Source: Metallyticus violacea | Taxonomy: Eukaryota; Arthropoda; Insecta; Mantodea; Metallyticidae | Direction: 5' to 3' | NCBI GenBank assembly: GCA_030762175.1 | Contig: CM060840.1 | Span: 38,304,501-38,368,500 of the forward strand | Length of the DNA stretch: 64,000 nt | Shown: positions 49,436 to 62,481 of the stretch, piece after piece | Numbering within the stretch: the first letter of the stretch is position 1 | How the letters are laid out: every line of letters begins with the position of its first letter | The notes under the pieces: generated by a model | What the model was told of the DNA's origin: nothing | Databases searched by the model: none | What the model saw: the letters and a program-made list of their open reading frames with translations, nothing else | Position numbers and translations under genes: made by a program

Positions 49436-49985
49436 TCATCGGGTTTTGCTCAAGAGTTTAGACTGCTTATACGCTACAAAAATTGTCCCGTTTTGGATGG
49501 CATTGTTACCTGTGATGAAAACTTAATTATCTATGACAATCACAAGCGATCGGCACTATGGCTAATCTCGAAGAAGCATCAAAATACTTCGCAAAACTAA
49601 GAGAAGGCTATAGTGACTGTAATAGTGGCCGACGCCTGGTTAAACACACTGCATTGTTCTTCATCGTTGGTGAAATAATTGTTCCGAAGAATGTCAATAA
49701 ATTGATAAAATGCATCAGATACTGCTAGAGAAGTAGCCAGCACTATTAAATAGAAAAGGGCCTATTCTTCTTCATGAAAACGTCCGGCCACAAATACACC
49801 CTTAAATAATCAAGAAGCTGAGATTGCATTTAAATGTTTAACATCTTAAAAAATCACTTTTTTTATGCAACCACCATCCATTCGAATTTGTGGAATGCTC
49901 CCCAAGCCTGGCGAAAGGGCAATAACTTGACACTAATTGGCAAAAATGTGTTGATGCCGATGGTGCCTATCGTTATTAATAAGAT
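49436..49985 (+). pseudogene. Mariner transposase relic (mori-like), 5' truncated
   Basis: Blocks of a mariner catalytic domain appear in order through several frames. They are VTCDENLIIYDNHKRSALWL (CDE motif at 49511-49519), SKKHQNTS, VTVIVADAWLN, NRKGPILLHENVRP (the second catalytic Asp is Glu, codon 49776-49778) and the C-terminal WQKCVDADGAY at 49938-49970. The CDE.W..YDN.KR..QWL start and the RWQKCVD..G.YF end are characteristic of the mori group. The N-terminal DNA-binding region and the third catalytic block are not recognisable, and no inverted repeats were found. It is a dead copy, unrelated at subfamily level to the mariner at 13267. Confidence 0.85.
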
Positions 49986-52900
49986 TAATTTTGAATTTAT
50001 TGGTATTTTAATTGAAGTTTAAATGACATAACCCCCGTTCATGTGTGAACGACCTAATACTAATACATCTAAGAACTATTCGGTGTTTACGCAGAGCCGT
50101 GCCATTTTCAACGTTTTTGAAACATGTTCAAATCATTCGTTAACAGCAGTTATTCTTCTTGAACTGAACGTCCTAGAGAAAAGTATCAGGTTCACATTTG
50201 CCATCACTATGGCATTTTCCGGAGTATAGCATTTCCTTACCTGCAGAAAGAAAAGAAAACGGAGGACGATTAAAAGAAAAAGGTTTGCCATCTGTTACAA
50301 TAATATATATAAGAGATAAGAAAACATTTATTTGTTCTGTGTTGCATCTTGATAGGGGACAGTATAAAAAGTATCTTTTCCATCACGGATTCATCAGTTG
50401 GTTTAGATTTCCATGCTGTATTTCTTTTCATTCCAAACATTTGTTGGGAGGCCCCATTTCCTCCCCCAGGCCACTGAACCGTTACTACACAAAATGGTGA
50501 AGAGGTTTCTTGGTTTAGAGATATTTGTTATCTTTTAGAAACAACAATGTCGGCAGGAACAACGTTTATTTATCTGTGCTACTGTCCTTTCTTTTCCTTT
50601 ATACCTGGAAGGAGAGGTAGGAATCATCATTGTCCCTATGTGTCCTCTTTCTTTGTATGGAACTGCTCCTTGGAATGTCCGATCGCCGGCAGCAGACATT
50701 TCAAAGTTCTGTATGGTAAGCGGAAGAGGAGAAAAGAGCAGAATGAAAATGCAGAGTGACACGGATGGACATGGGAGCAGTAAAGGAAGCCGCTTGTCAA
50801 GTCAAGTGTGAAAATCCACACACGACAACTTTTAGACAGCTAGACAAGTTTGTGCTGAAAAACTTCCCTTCATGCGCAGTTTAACTGCCATAAAATTTAT
50901 GCATATTGATTTTTCCCTTATCTTGCCCACTTTCATTCTCCCTTTTTTCTGTCTTCGGCTCAGCATTTTGTTTTTGCTTGATTCTTGTCCTTTATAAATA
51001 AATTGAAAAAAACTTAAACTATTCCTTCTTGCATTTTTCAGTGTTTAATAAGACCTGATTTCTAATATTCGTTAAAATAAATGCCCTTAAGTCTATCTAT
51101 TGGGGGTTTTATTTTCTAGATTAATTTTATTGAAGTTCTAGAAAGCAAGGAATTTGACAGTTAACTATACCATCTTCAATACGTCCTAAACACGTGCCGA
51201 TTTTGAAGATAATTTTAGAGAATGTATTTTCGCTTCGGACTCTCAACTTTTCTTGGGGAAGGACTATCAAGTCGTAATTTAGATTTTCTTTTCACAATCT
51301 CCCAATGGAAACGTCGCTCTGGTCACGCTCTGATTTCACTCTCATGTCCCACAATACTAATTTCGCAGAAATGTGGAAACTTGATCTGCAACAAGATTAC
51401 TTTTCTGATTCTATTGCATTACGTTCCTCCATTTTGCACAGCTACACATACACTTCAAATTGTGTGTGTTCGCACACTCGAATTTGGTTTGACAAAATAC
51501 TAGTATGAAAGTGTTCAAAGCCTACGGCTTCTTAATGAAAGTTGCTGCAAATTGATTAATCACTAACACCAAAAGCGAATTCACTTTTCGCGCAATATCC
51601 CTTTCGAGAACAGAAATCGTGAACCTTGCCATGTTCTTTAGAACAATTCTTCTTAGAGCATACAGCACCATAAGTGTGCAAAAGCTGAACGCTTTATACA
51701 AGAATGTAAATTGATCCTTTTAGCAAAACCAACCATAAAAGCAAAGCCAATTAAAAGGCAAAGAATGTACGAAATTACATAAATGATCCTCATTTAATAA
51801 TAACGTGAGTATGATGGAGGAAAAGTGGAAGTAATGTACAATAAGTTAATCACTAACTGTACTTAAAACTAACACTGTGCTTGCTTGCTGCGTAAACGTA
51901 ACCATAAAAAATGAATTATTAATTTAACTGACCTAAAGGTTACATTTTTTAAGTACAATGGAAAGAGCCAGAATAATCTTGGCTTATATAATTACATACC
52001 TTATGACATCAAATCGCCTGATGGCCTCACAATATATCTTCCAATTTACTCACCGAAAGTTTGAATATTTGAAGCAGACGTTTGTCATAGAAGTATCGAA
52101 TTGTTATTTCTGATGCATTTTGAAAAAGGTTGTTATTTATTTTTGCATATAAATGTACTAAAAGTTCCACATGATATAGAATACATACTTTAGATCATAT
52201 TAAAATATATAAAATATTAACATTTAAATTTTAATTTGATTTTGAGAAAACTAGTTGTTATACATATATTTTCGTATTGTTTTGATTCTCTGTTTTTCGT
52301 TTGTTCATTTCTAACTAGGTGCGAATAATATCTGAATAAAAGTAATAAAACTGAAACAGGAATTATAAAATGTAACTAGAATTTCCTTTTTAAAAACTCA
52401 TATTTCTCAATGGGCGTTTAAAATCCTTGCATGTGAAAATGTTATATATGTATATTATGAAAGTACGAGGTTTTGCAGTTATTTTAAGTTAAAAATAGAG
52501 TATCTTGAAGATTTTAGCCATATTTCATCTATGTAGAAGAGCAGTTAAGGTAACACGTACGGGATTATTTGCAAAAATTTTCTTTTCTTTAATAGTTTTG
52601 TAAACACTAGTTTTCTAAATTCAATGATATGATAATATTTTTTGATAGAAAGGATCTTTTATACACTTTTTCATAGATCTGTACTCCCTTTATCATATCT
52701 CCTTTTCTATTACATATATGATGGGGTACATTTTGGAATGATTTACATACTTGGAAGCGGTTCATTTTTACTTCTTGTTGGCTACCCTGCAGGTGGTGTA
52801 CTTGGCAATAAGCGGCCATCACAGCTATATATTTCTTATATGGTGAATTTTTGGATGAATTGTTTTAGCTTAGTTCATAACCAAAGGATGAGTATAAAAT

Positions 52901-53869
52901 GTTGACATAGTTGTTATAAAGAGATTTACTAGAGATTGACGAAACTTTTTAATAATTAATTTACCAAGATAAAAATAATAGTACAGGTGAAGTGAAGTTA
53001 GGTTATGCTAGCAGCAGAAGAGGTTAGATTTGCTTGCAGTCCATCGAAAATAAACTGCCATATGCTGGCATAAATGAAGGAAAAAATTATAAGTAGTCTA
53101 AAGTTCTAAGAAATAATAAATTAGCAATATTAACTTGGTTCTCAGATCTATGAACTAAGCGCGTTGTCACATCTGATAAAATAAATAAATATATTAATGT
53201 AAATACCGAAACAACGTGAGCTATGTTAAATATTTATTGGTAGAAAAAGTTCGGTTACAAATTAGCGACTTTGTGCCCAAAATGCTGGGGATTCTGGTGT
53301 TCGATTTCCCAATGGACGGTTTTGCACATGCATATATAGTTAAGGAGAAACACCTTGGTCATCGGTGTTGGTAAATATGATCTTAAAATAATTTACAATT
53401 CAACAAGAATAAAGTTATGTTTTCAGAGTTATTCATGTTATACCTACTATTATAATTTCTGTTTGTTACAAATTTTAATATGTAGTTATTAAATAATTAA
53501 TTTTTTTCTAAAATAATGGTGGATATACTCTTAGTGATAACACTGGATAGTATTAATCTAAGAAAACGAATACTATAAATTCTTTACATACACAATGCGA
53601 TTAACCATAAACTTAAAGTTGCATCATTCAATGAAATACTCGCCTAAAGGGTTTTAATGTAACACCTATATTCATTATTTTAAAGAGTTGAATAGCGAAC
53701 AAGATATCTTTTTTCATTATAATGAAATGCAAAAAGAACATGCTCTCTTGTCGAACTGCAAACGTGTGTGGAAACTCCACTGCAATGTCAGCATTTTGTG
53801 AAAAATGAGTTCAGTTGTTATACATCAAAGGGAGCCGAATTCTGTAAACTTATATGTAATGCGTGTCCA
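49986..53869. other. Unannotated AT-rich stretch
   Basis: No supported gene. Opposed open frames of 71 and 87 codons overlap at 52607-52905. The plus-strand one has a hydrophobic run (HFGMIYILGSGSFLLLVGY), but no family was recognised. The patch 50530-50760 has overlapping 60-75 codon frames on three registers, which points to low stop-codon density rather than a gene. Confidence 0.4.
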
Positions 53870-54365
53870 GTTATATGAGGGATTGGCAGGCGCTTCCCTG
53901 GGTAATACAATGACTGTAACTTTCCCAACAGAAGCAACCACTTTTGCTTCTTTTATGGTGTTTATAATGATGGGCATTTCCAAACAGAGCTTTGATGTTT
54001 GCTCTCAATATCGAAATGATGTAGCCAAGCTTCATCAGTAGTGAATAGTACTTCTCAAAGAAACTCCGCATCTTTTTCATGACATCCTCTGTCACAACGA
54101 GGAGCAGTGTTAATGCTCTCTTCTGTTAAGAGCACAACCTGGAACTTCTGGTCACCTATCTTTGGAACTGTTTACCTCCCTCCCCTCTTTAAACATTTTA
54201 AACCATTTTCAAGCTTTGCTATAGGGAAGAAAAAACTCTCCATAGGCCTCCTGTAACATTGCATAGGCCTCAGCTGAAGATTTGTTAAGACGAAAGCAGA
54301 ATTTCAGAGTAGCATATTGTGTTTGATGTGTGTGGCTTCCATTTTTCTGTAAGCAGAACTGAACA
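53870..54365 (-). pseudogene. Mariner-like transposase relic
   Basis: On the minus strand, the N-terminal helix-turn-helix segment (54365-54180) is a diverged copy of the relic at 37600-37807, recognisable by FRVAY..., NLQLRPMQCYRRPMESFFF-like remnants and KCLKRG. After a deletion, catalytic-domain remnants follow: TTDEAWLHHFDIESKHQSS with the first catalytic Asp at 54034-54036, VWKCPS, and KVVASVGKVTVIV near 53945-53905. The DEAWLHHFD.E.K.QS..W...S pattern is mariner-specific. The central part between the two domains and the C-terminal part with the remaining acidic residues are missing. Confidence 0.78.
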
Positions 54366-57300
54366 TGTTTCAACTTGCACATTTCTCATAGGCGGGAACC
54401 GAATTGACACTAATGAAATTAGCACCATGTGTACATTTCGCATCCAATTAAAGTATTGCACGATTAATTTTGGCGTAAAAATCATGATACTTTTTTATCA
54501 TAAAATACAGTCCTCATAGTCCGTTAATGGCAATAACCTGAATGGGTTGACAATTTTAGAATTATGGAATATATTTAACAGGGTAACGGTGAATGTACAA
54601 TATAACAAGAGAAATCTGTTTAAGGGTTTGCATGCTGTATCCTTTACATTAATTGAAGTACAGTTCCGTTTTGTTTGTAAATTGTTTACACACAAAAATG
54701 TGACTATTCAACTTAAAGTATATTTGTTAAAAATACGATATCCCCCCTGCTTTGCAGACTCTTCAAATTTTTAAAATTGCTCAAATAAATCAGGTAAAAT
54801 AGAAAGGGATACATTTGGCAAATTGTCAATTACTTATGAGCATAAAAACGACCATTCCATACGAATAAAATAAAGCGACTATTCTGATACTGGTAGCATT
54901 ATAAATTGCAGTATGCTTGGGCTATTTTTCCACTGAAATAACACATAATTACATTTTAAATGTAACTATTTGATATTCTTCCATGTTTTGGATGTTTTCG
55001 TTGCTAATTTTATCAATTAATATAGTTAATTTTCGAAGTTCCTTTATGTTAAGTATCATTAGGTTTTAATGAAACTTTCCTATATTGCAGTTACATTATA
55101 TGTATTTTTATTAACTTTATGTGTTGTTATAATATTTATTTTCATTTTTTTTAAGGCGTGCTTAGAACTTTTATATACCTTTTCTCTGTTGAGGAAGGGA
55201 TAGAAAAATATTTGTGTAAATCTGTTGCATGCATGCTAAATTTTTTTAAAAATACACAAATGAAAGCGTTGCTTAGTAGTGTTTTCAATCGAGCATAGAC
55301 GTTTTAAATCCCACACAAATACCTTTGAAAAAGTCAATCAATCACAAGGTTTAGTCTTGAACTAAAAATAAAATAGTAATCAACAATAATTTCTAATTTA
55401 CGTTAGTGGTAATAAAATGAATTGTATACAAACAAATTTATGGAAGGAAATAGATAACATTATCGGTTCTAAAAATTAAAAATTCCGCTTTCTCATAATA
55501 ATCGCTAGACTAATGAAAAGATTTACAACAAGCGTGCGTATATATAAAAGAAAGTGTGTGTTAAATATGTTAAAATGTTACAAGAAATAACAGTCTGAAA
55601 CTCTTATTTGGAAGATTCTGACCAGCTTTTCTTCGGTAATATCACCAGTGCTGATAATTTTTCAGTAATTTAATTGAGATTTACGAATTTATTGTTTATT
55701 CGGTAATTTAACTGAGGTAAACCTTCGGTCTCGAGTAATTATCTAATGGCAACAAGCACAAGTTTGAAAGCTCTATTAATTTACCTATGAAACATTATAA
55801 GCAGAAACGGGTTCGGTAAGATAATTGAAATGCGAGAACGATGCCATTTTTTTTTTTTTTTGGTACATTTGGTATATTGATTGAAATGATTTAGCTTACC
55901 TGTGACACTAATTTTGTTTTTCAAGAAGAATCGTGCAAATCTAAATTGTCATATTTCATAATGTGATGAGAATTTCTTTTGGGAGGCAGTGAAATAATCG
56001 AATCGAAGCAGAAATTATTGAATGCATTCTTATTAGCTTTTGTTCCAAGGAGGACTACAGAGATATCTGTAAATGAATAATTTAAAAGCAAATAATCATT
56101 TGAGGTTATTTGCCTAGTCAAATCGAAGCAGAGATTATAACAATAACAAAATTGAAAGGAGTTATAAATTTCTGAACACTATGCTTTAAAACTGTCGATT
56201 CACCCTGATTATAAGGCTGAAAGGCCTCGCGTGCAATAGTCCTAATAATTTTTTTCAGAATTGCTTAGATAAACGCTTCTTACTTGGGTGGATATTTCCT
56301 CACACGAACTACATTTACCATTAAAAGAAAACAATAAAATAGAAATAGATGGTACAAGAAAAGGATTAGGCATGTTTGTGACAGAAAATGAACATTATGC
56401 ATAAAATATGACAATAACACCCGCATTCAAATCACTAATAAACAACCAAAGTAAGGTAGGAAGGAAAATTAAGATTTTCATTCGTTACATCTCATGTATT
56501 GGTAATAACAATCAACGATCTCTTAGTCGCTAGCTTTAAAAACGTTTCATTTTGTCAACATGTGTTGAACTTCAAAAGTGGCAAGCACAGTAGCATGAAA
56601 CGTGTTATTAATTATGTCGTAAAATATGAAGTAATTGCGTGTGTTGCAATAAAGCTGCCTACTGTTAAGTCACCATTATATCAGATATTTCCACGGTCCT
56701 GACTGGCGAGTTCATAACAGTCATACAAGAATGAACACTAAATATGTTATTGAGGTTGGCGTCCTTTTCACGTAGCTTCTGGTTAAGGTTGACGTCACCA
56801 TATCTCTAATTACGATGATACGGGCTGACGTGGCGGAAAGGAAGCGAACAAAATGCGGCTGTTGCTCTGAGGGCGGCTCCTCTTATTTCACGGAGATGAT
56901 AAGATGACAAAGATTGCCCCAGTGACAAGGAGAAGTGACACCAGTGGACAAGAAATTATATCAGGAATACATGGCACTTGCACCGACAGAAATATTCCAG
57001 CAAGTTCTCTCATGCAGAACAATGTCTTGGTGCTTTTCTTTTGAGATTAATTCCTAAAGTGTCGAAGGCTTTATATCATTCATTTCTGAGTCAGAGAAGA
57101 CATGCACCTCGGTTCTTATTTTCAAAACAACTTCACTGAAAAACCGGCATAGTTCAAGTCTTTACTATGTCCTACTTAAAATCTGAGCAAGACTTTATAG
57201 TTTAGAAAATGAGAGAAATATTACATTAAATTATTTTTGTATACCAGAATTATAATCATTCTTTGTCTATCAAATAATAATTAATAATAATAATAATTAC

Positions 57301-58690
57301 GACACCAAATGCCTTGCTAAAATGCTGTCATCTTGTGAATACAAAATTACAGAATTATTAAAAAATTAATCAGCTAATATTAACTATAAAATGAATTAGT
57401 ATCATTTGATAACACTTGTATATTCTGAAATATACGCCAACAATAATGCTTCTGAAATATCCATAGTATATTTACTATTAATCCAACCAATAGGTCTGTC
57501 GTATTGCTTCCAATAAATATCACAAAAAGTCGTTAGTAATGGATTCAGTTTTTCATCTTGGACTAAAATCTAGCAATTAATTCATCTTCACTAACAAGAG
57601 TAACCATAGACCAATGAACTAAATAATTACCATCGTACACGACGCCATAAATATTGCCAAAGAGGGCATTGGATTCAGAGTATTTCATTATTAAATCCAA
57701 ATAAATAATTAGTAAATATATAGATATCTCACTTCTAGCTCAATAATTATTTGTGCTGTTTTGTCTAAATGTATTGCAAAGGGCTAACTTTTGATACTTT
57801 CGAATCTAAAATATAGATAAGTTTCTGGAAAGTGTGTTAGTTATTCATTGCTAATAAATTTGTATTAAATTTAAATATGAATAATTATAACATTTACATC
57901 TTTTCAATATTTACCTTCTAGAAATATGGATAGAATTTCCAATTATCAATGGCATATTACATCTAGAAACAACCAAACTCCATGATTTATGTATTACGAA
58001 AGCATTAAAAAATAAAATATTTATATTCAAAATAATGCTATTGAACAAGTGTGACCTGTGAAAATAATAGAATAGGAAATAATTCAAAGTATTGAATTGA
58101 TTTTGACAAGGAAAAGTCACTACATAACTGTCTCGTTAACTGCCGACAAAAATCATATCGTGCATTTATACCGCTATTTTTGTTTTTGCGCTTTTATTGG
58201 AAGTGTTAAATTTCAATTAATATTGTACTTACCATAACACTAGATACTTGAAGCGCATACCCTCCGCTGTGAGACATGCCCTGAATCCTTCTGAAAACTC
58301 GCCGCAATTCATGTTCCCGAATATTATAAACTGCCTCCCCAATATTTTGTTTCAGCGTTGCACGACTTAAATTTCAGGCACAGCAGTATTTTTATATGGA
58401 TGAAAATGAATCAGCTGAGAGGCTTTATACGCACTGCCGACAGACACACCAATTTGCTGGGCTACTAATATTAAATTAAATACTCTCGAGAAGAAGTTTC
58501 TAATCCACAACCTATTTCATCAAGCTACTTCTTTGATAAAATCCACTTGTTTAATTAAAATCCACTTGTTTAATCATTGTTTTTTTACAATGACGTCTAG
58601 GTCTTTTGAGCTATGATTACATTATGATTGCTAAAAATTTCACTTCCTGATGGCGATATTTATAACGAAATTCTCACCTACAGTATGTGT
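54366..58690. other. Unannotated AT-rich stretch
   Basis: No supported gene. A 19-bp unit (AAAATCCACTTGTTTAATT) is tandemly duplicated at 58538-58575 with one difference. The GC-richer patch at 56780-56960 is listed separately. Confidence 0.45.
56790..56880. promoter_or_regulatory. CRE-like sites in a GC-richer patch
   Basis: A perfect cAMP-response-element palindrome TGACGTCA (56790-56797), a second CRE-like TGACGTGG (56826-56833) and a GGGCGG box (56871-56876) lie within 90 bases of AT-rich DNA, with GATAAG close by. No TATA box, initiator or ORF is tied to them. Enhancer function is speculative. Confidence 0.2.
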
Positions 58691-58701
58691 ACGTCTTCTT
58701 T

Positions 58702-58748
58702 GGCACTTAACAGTAATAAACGAATGTTCGGTTAAGTGCCTTTTTTTT
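58702..58748 (+). repeat. Perfect 10-bp hairpin followed by T8
   Basis: GGCACTTAAC (58702-58711) and GTTAAGTGCC (58731-58740) are exact complements around a 19-base loop, followed immediately by a run of T. The layout looks like a stem plus T-run terminator or the end of a small pol III transcript, but no A/B box or promoter was recognised upstream. Confidence 0.55.
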
Positions 58749-58838
58749 CTAAATGTATGGAATACAGACTAAGAAGACACCGATGAGACTATGGACGAAG
58801 TGAAATCGGAAAAGGTTCTAACTCTAATCGCTGTTTGT

Positions 58839-58862
58839 AGAAGAAGAAGAAGAAGAAGAAAA
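58839..58862. repeat. (AGA)n trinucleotide microsatellite
   Basis: Seven to eight uninterrupted AGA units. No coding context. Confidence 0.9.
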
Positions 58863-61800
58863 TTAAAAGTAAAATCTTTGTCATCGGTTCTATAGAAGTA
58901 GTTCTAAGTCTCAACATTTGACAAAATATAAATAAAACCTATGCACATTTTCACTCAATAATGGCTTTTGAAATAATTTTGGAAAGTTTTTATAAACAGT
59001 TAAAAAAATAGAAATAATGTAGGAGACAAAATTATGAAATAATATAGACCCAATTTTTAAAAAATGAATTTTGCCTGTAGTTTGTCAGTGCGTACGTATA
59101 TTATTTTAAACATTCTTCCCTCTAGCATAAAAATGTGCGTACTAATATATCAGCACACAGTATAAATACACGTCAAAACTATTTATATACAACACCATCA
59201 TATTTATAAAGACGAAAAGTAGTATATCATAATGCAATATATATATTCATTGGCCTTCCTTTGAACAAAATGTCATGAGCTATATCAGTTCAAAGCAATA
59301 CGCACTTCTCTGGACTCTATTCCGCAAATGAATGCCCACACTAATGCGCGAACATTGAACTTTCACGTTTATATTTAAATCTGTTTTAATTTGTAGTTAG
59401 AGTTGTTGTATACAACTTAAATAATATATGCTTATGTAAAAGCTGAAAAGTTATAGTTAATATGCAAAGGCCGTAATAAATTAAAACATGATGTGTAAGA
59501 GCTTATTTTTTCCTTCAAAAGTTGTCTTTTAACAAAATAAGCATCCAAATACTATTAAAACAGTGAATTTTTTCCCAAATGCTGTTTAGTTCGCGAATTA
59601 TGCAGAAATATTGCTAAGATATAGGACGTATACCCAGTTTCATCTGTAGAAAGCAAATGAATTCTGTATAGTGTGATCTAGATCCCAAGCTTACCCGTTT
59701 CCTTGAATGGGAAATCCTTGCAGCATGACAAGGTGAGCATAAAACAAATAAGAAAGCAAAATGAGCTTTGTTGACATCTATATACTGATGAAAGGCTGAC
59801 AAGCTTGAGTCGTATCATCTCATTTCCTTGATGTCATATAGCTTTCTTGTTATCCATGCTTTCTGTGCTCTGTTTACTGTTCTTTATTCCCATTTTCCTT
59901 GTCCCGCATCTGAAGTTCCATTCAGGTACGGTGTGATAGGATATGTATCGTAGGTAGGCATCCCAGACAGACGTGATACCCAAGGGAACGCCTTGCGAGC
60001 GCGTGGCTAAGGTGACCACGTCATCTGTTGGAGAATGGAAGACGAAGGAACTGAAAGAAAATAGGAGAGAAAAATCTATAGGAAATAAACTGGTAAGCCG
60101 TCTTTGTGTAGCCAACTTTCTGAATGCAGAAAGAAATTTCCTGTTCATGAAAATTTAAGGTTCAAGAAACAACTGACGCTTTTATTCTAGAAGCTGGATC
60201 AATAGGCTCGTGGCATCTGGAAAATCTGGAATCAAAGTAATGCACTAGGGCATTCAAATTTATTAGAGGCAACAATGTTGTTGTACTGCTAGCGGTGACA
60301 ATTAGAATCTTGCTGAAGATTGCAATTATTTCATAAATGTACAATATTGAAAGTCTCAAATTACCCACATTTTGTAAATGCAGTGACTGTTTTTGATTTG
60401 CAGCAATAATCCCGCTCTAAAATGTACAGTAGATATGAACAAATATGTTTGAACAAAGATATTTCGTTAAAATCCAAATTGCAAGAGAAAAATGCACCTC
60501 AATGCTTTAGAGACTCAGAAGAAGGTTGTAGAGAGTAATTCTACCACACCGCACCTTTGCAACATGGCGGAAGTATTTCGTTAAGCAAAGAACTGTGAAC
60601 ACAAGACCATGCGCTGGTAGACCCGTTGCGTCGTTGCTACAGACGATGTAAAGGCTGTAAGAGCTTTATTGAAAGACAGACAGACGCTCGAAATGTGTGT
60701 AAATTTCCATAGAATTTAGTACTCAGCATCATCTGTTCATAATATAAAGTAAAGAAGCTGAAAACGAAAAATTTTGGCCACTGAATGCCGCACAGTGTAA
60801 CTGGAGTTGAAAATTGGCAGCAAATGGAGACATCTGTTGGAATAAGAACATGAAGATAAAGCCATGATGAAGTTCTTGTGATTATGGCTTGTTTTTGAGG
60901 ATCAAAGAACTCCTGCCAGGCATTCGTTTACAATCAAGAATTAACATATTGTTGACATAGCTTGGAACTATATTTTAAATATGGTAATGCCAAAAGTAGC
61001 CCAGATAGATGTAGTGTGAAACAAACACTACGCTGCCATTACTTTTCGAATGTTTTAACGTAACCTTCATATCATTTAGACCGTATATTTTCCCTTACTC
61101 TTAATGCACTCATTTAGCCGATGCACTCTTAGATCCCTTTGATACTTTCGCTGTCAATAGCATCCAAAGCCTTGTTAATTAATTCCTAATGAAGTGAAAA
61201 TTTGTGTATTATACTATTCCACAGTTAATTAAGGGGTACCAAAATTTTCTTTAGTTAAATCCAAGATTTATTTTACTTCATATCTTATTACAAATTTTAA
61301 TTATTTTTCTTCACAAAGGTTGTACTATTTATTTTTTTTTCGCAGCACTATCTTTAACTTACTTCCTGCCACAAGACCAATGAAGATTTACGGTTAGTCT
61401 AAAATGTAAATAAATCATTCACTTCTTCGTTTATTCAATTTTACCTCGTAGAGCAAAAGGCTTGTCTCATTAGATAAAACTACATACATTTCACAAAATT
61501 AATCGTGATCTGGGAGATATGAAGTTTGTTTGGATGAAACAGTTCTCTTCAAGAATGTTTGAAACTGTGTTTGGTTCTTTCTGTTTTTTTAATAAACTAG
61601 GCCAACATTAAATGGATTAACATACTGTGGCTTAATCAAAGTCATAAAGCTTGTAGCTTAAAAGTTTCATCACATACTAACAATTACCTTTTTAGGATGT
61701 CTGGTGTTAAACTCTCCCGTCACTTCTCCCCCTATTAGAAAATGGAATTTTAAAATATTGGATTGTTATAAATACAATCTGATCACATAAATATTTCGTG

Positions 61801-62153
61801 ATGATAAACTGTTATAATTCTGTAAAAATGGTCTTTGGAAAGAGCGGCTCAAAAATTCCTGTTTTGAATTTCACAGGTATTAGTAACTTAATGGCTATTT
61901 AGTAGTTGATCTAGAAGAAGAACTGGTAGGAAAATTACTTAGACGCACTGGAGACCGAGAAAGTATCTTCTGTAAGGGCCACCGAGGCCTATTGACTAGC
62001 ACGTTTGCGAATTCTTTTTATGGAAATACATAAAAGATTGTCTATATTTCTCCACTGTCTCTAGAGTTACGATTTCGTAACACTGCTGCCATTGAGTGCA
62101 TCCCAGTAGATACGCTGGAGCAAGCGGGTGTCTGCAGTCTGACATGTGGAACA
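58863..62153. other. Unannotated AT-rich stretch
   Basis: No supported gene. The patch 59890-60060 is GC-richer and carries a 104-codon minus-strand frame (60148 to 59834), with no recognisable family. The patch 60540-60680 is also GC-richer but closed in all frames. Confidence 0.4.
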
Positions 62154-62165
62154 TACCTTGAATGT

Positions 62166-62469
62166 TTTTTTTTTATTTTATTTTTGAGTAGTGTTTAACG
62201 CCCGTTTTTACCACTGAGGCATCACAGGCGGTGTACACTGATGATACATGAGATGAAATGATAAATTGGGAAAGTTTTTTTTTTATTAAGGAAGGAAACG
62301 TTCCAGGCCTAAGTAAAGAGTACCTTCCCGGCATTTGCCATTTACGAGAACTGAGGAAAACCTGAAAAAAAACCTAAATCAGGGAGGATGGTCCTGGCAG
62401 GATTCGAACCTCAAGACTCCCCGCTCACGAGTCCGTGTCTTAACGACCTCGGCCACCCGTGGCGGTCAT
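62166..62469 (-). mobile_element. SINE-B copy, full length, imperfect 12-bp target-site duplication
   Basis: On the minus strand the head reads CCGCCACGGGTGGCCGAGG with B box GAGGTTCGAATCCTGCCAGG. The core contains CAAATGCCGGGAAGGTACTC and AGGCCTGGAACGTTTCCTTCC. The tail, GCCTGTGATGCCTCAGTGG then AACGGGCGTTAAACACTAC, ends in an A-rich tract seen as T at 62166-62178. TACCTTGAATGT (62154-62165) and TACATTGAATGT (62470-62481) differ at one position. Confidence 0.94.
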
Positions 62470-62481
62470 TACATTGAATGT

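Noticed and set aside
56001..56138. Tandem duplication based on AATCGAAGCAGA at 56001 and 56121
   Set aside because: Only about 18 bases match; flanking sequence on both sides does not align.
58755..58815. Hammerhead-like CCGATGAG...GAAATCGG
   Set aside because: One core base is wrong and the intervening bases do not form the required second helix.
59834..60148. 104-codon minus-strand frame in a GC-richer patch
   Set aside because: No family recognised. An overlapping 61-codon frame on the other strand suggests low stop density rather than coding. A protein search would decide.
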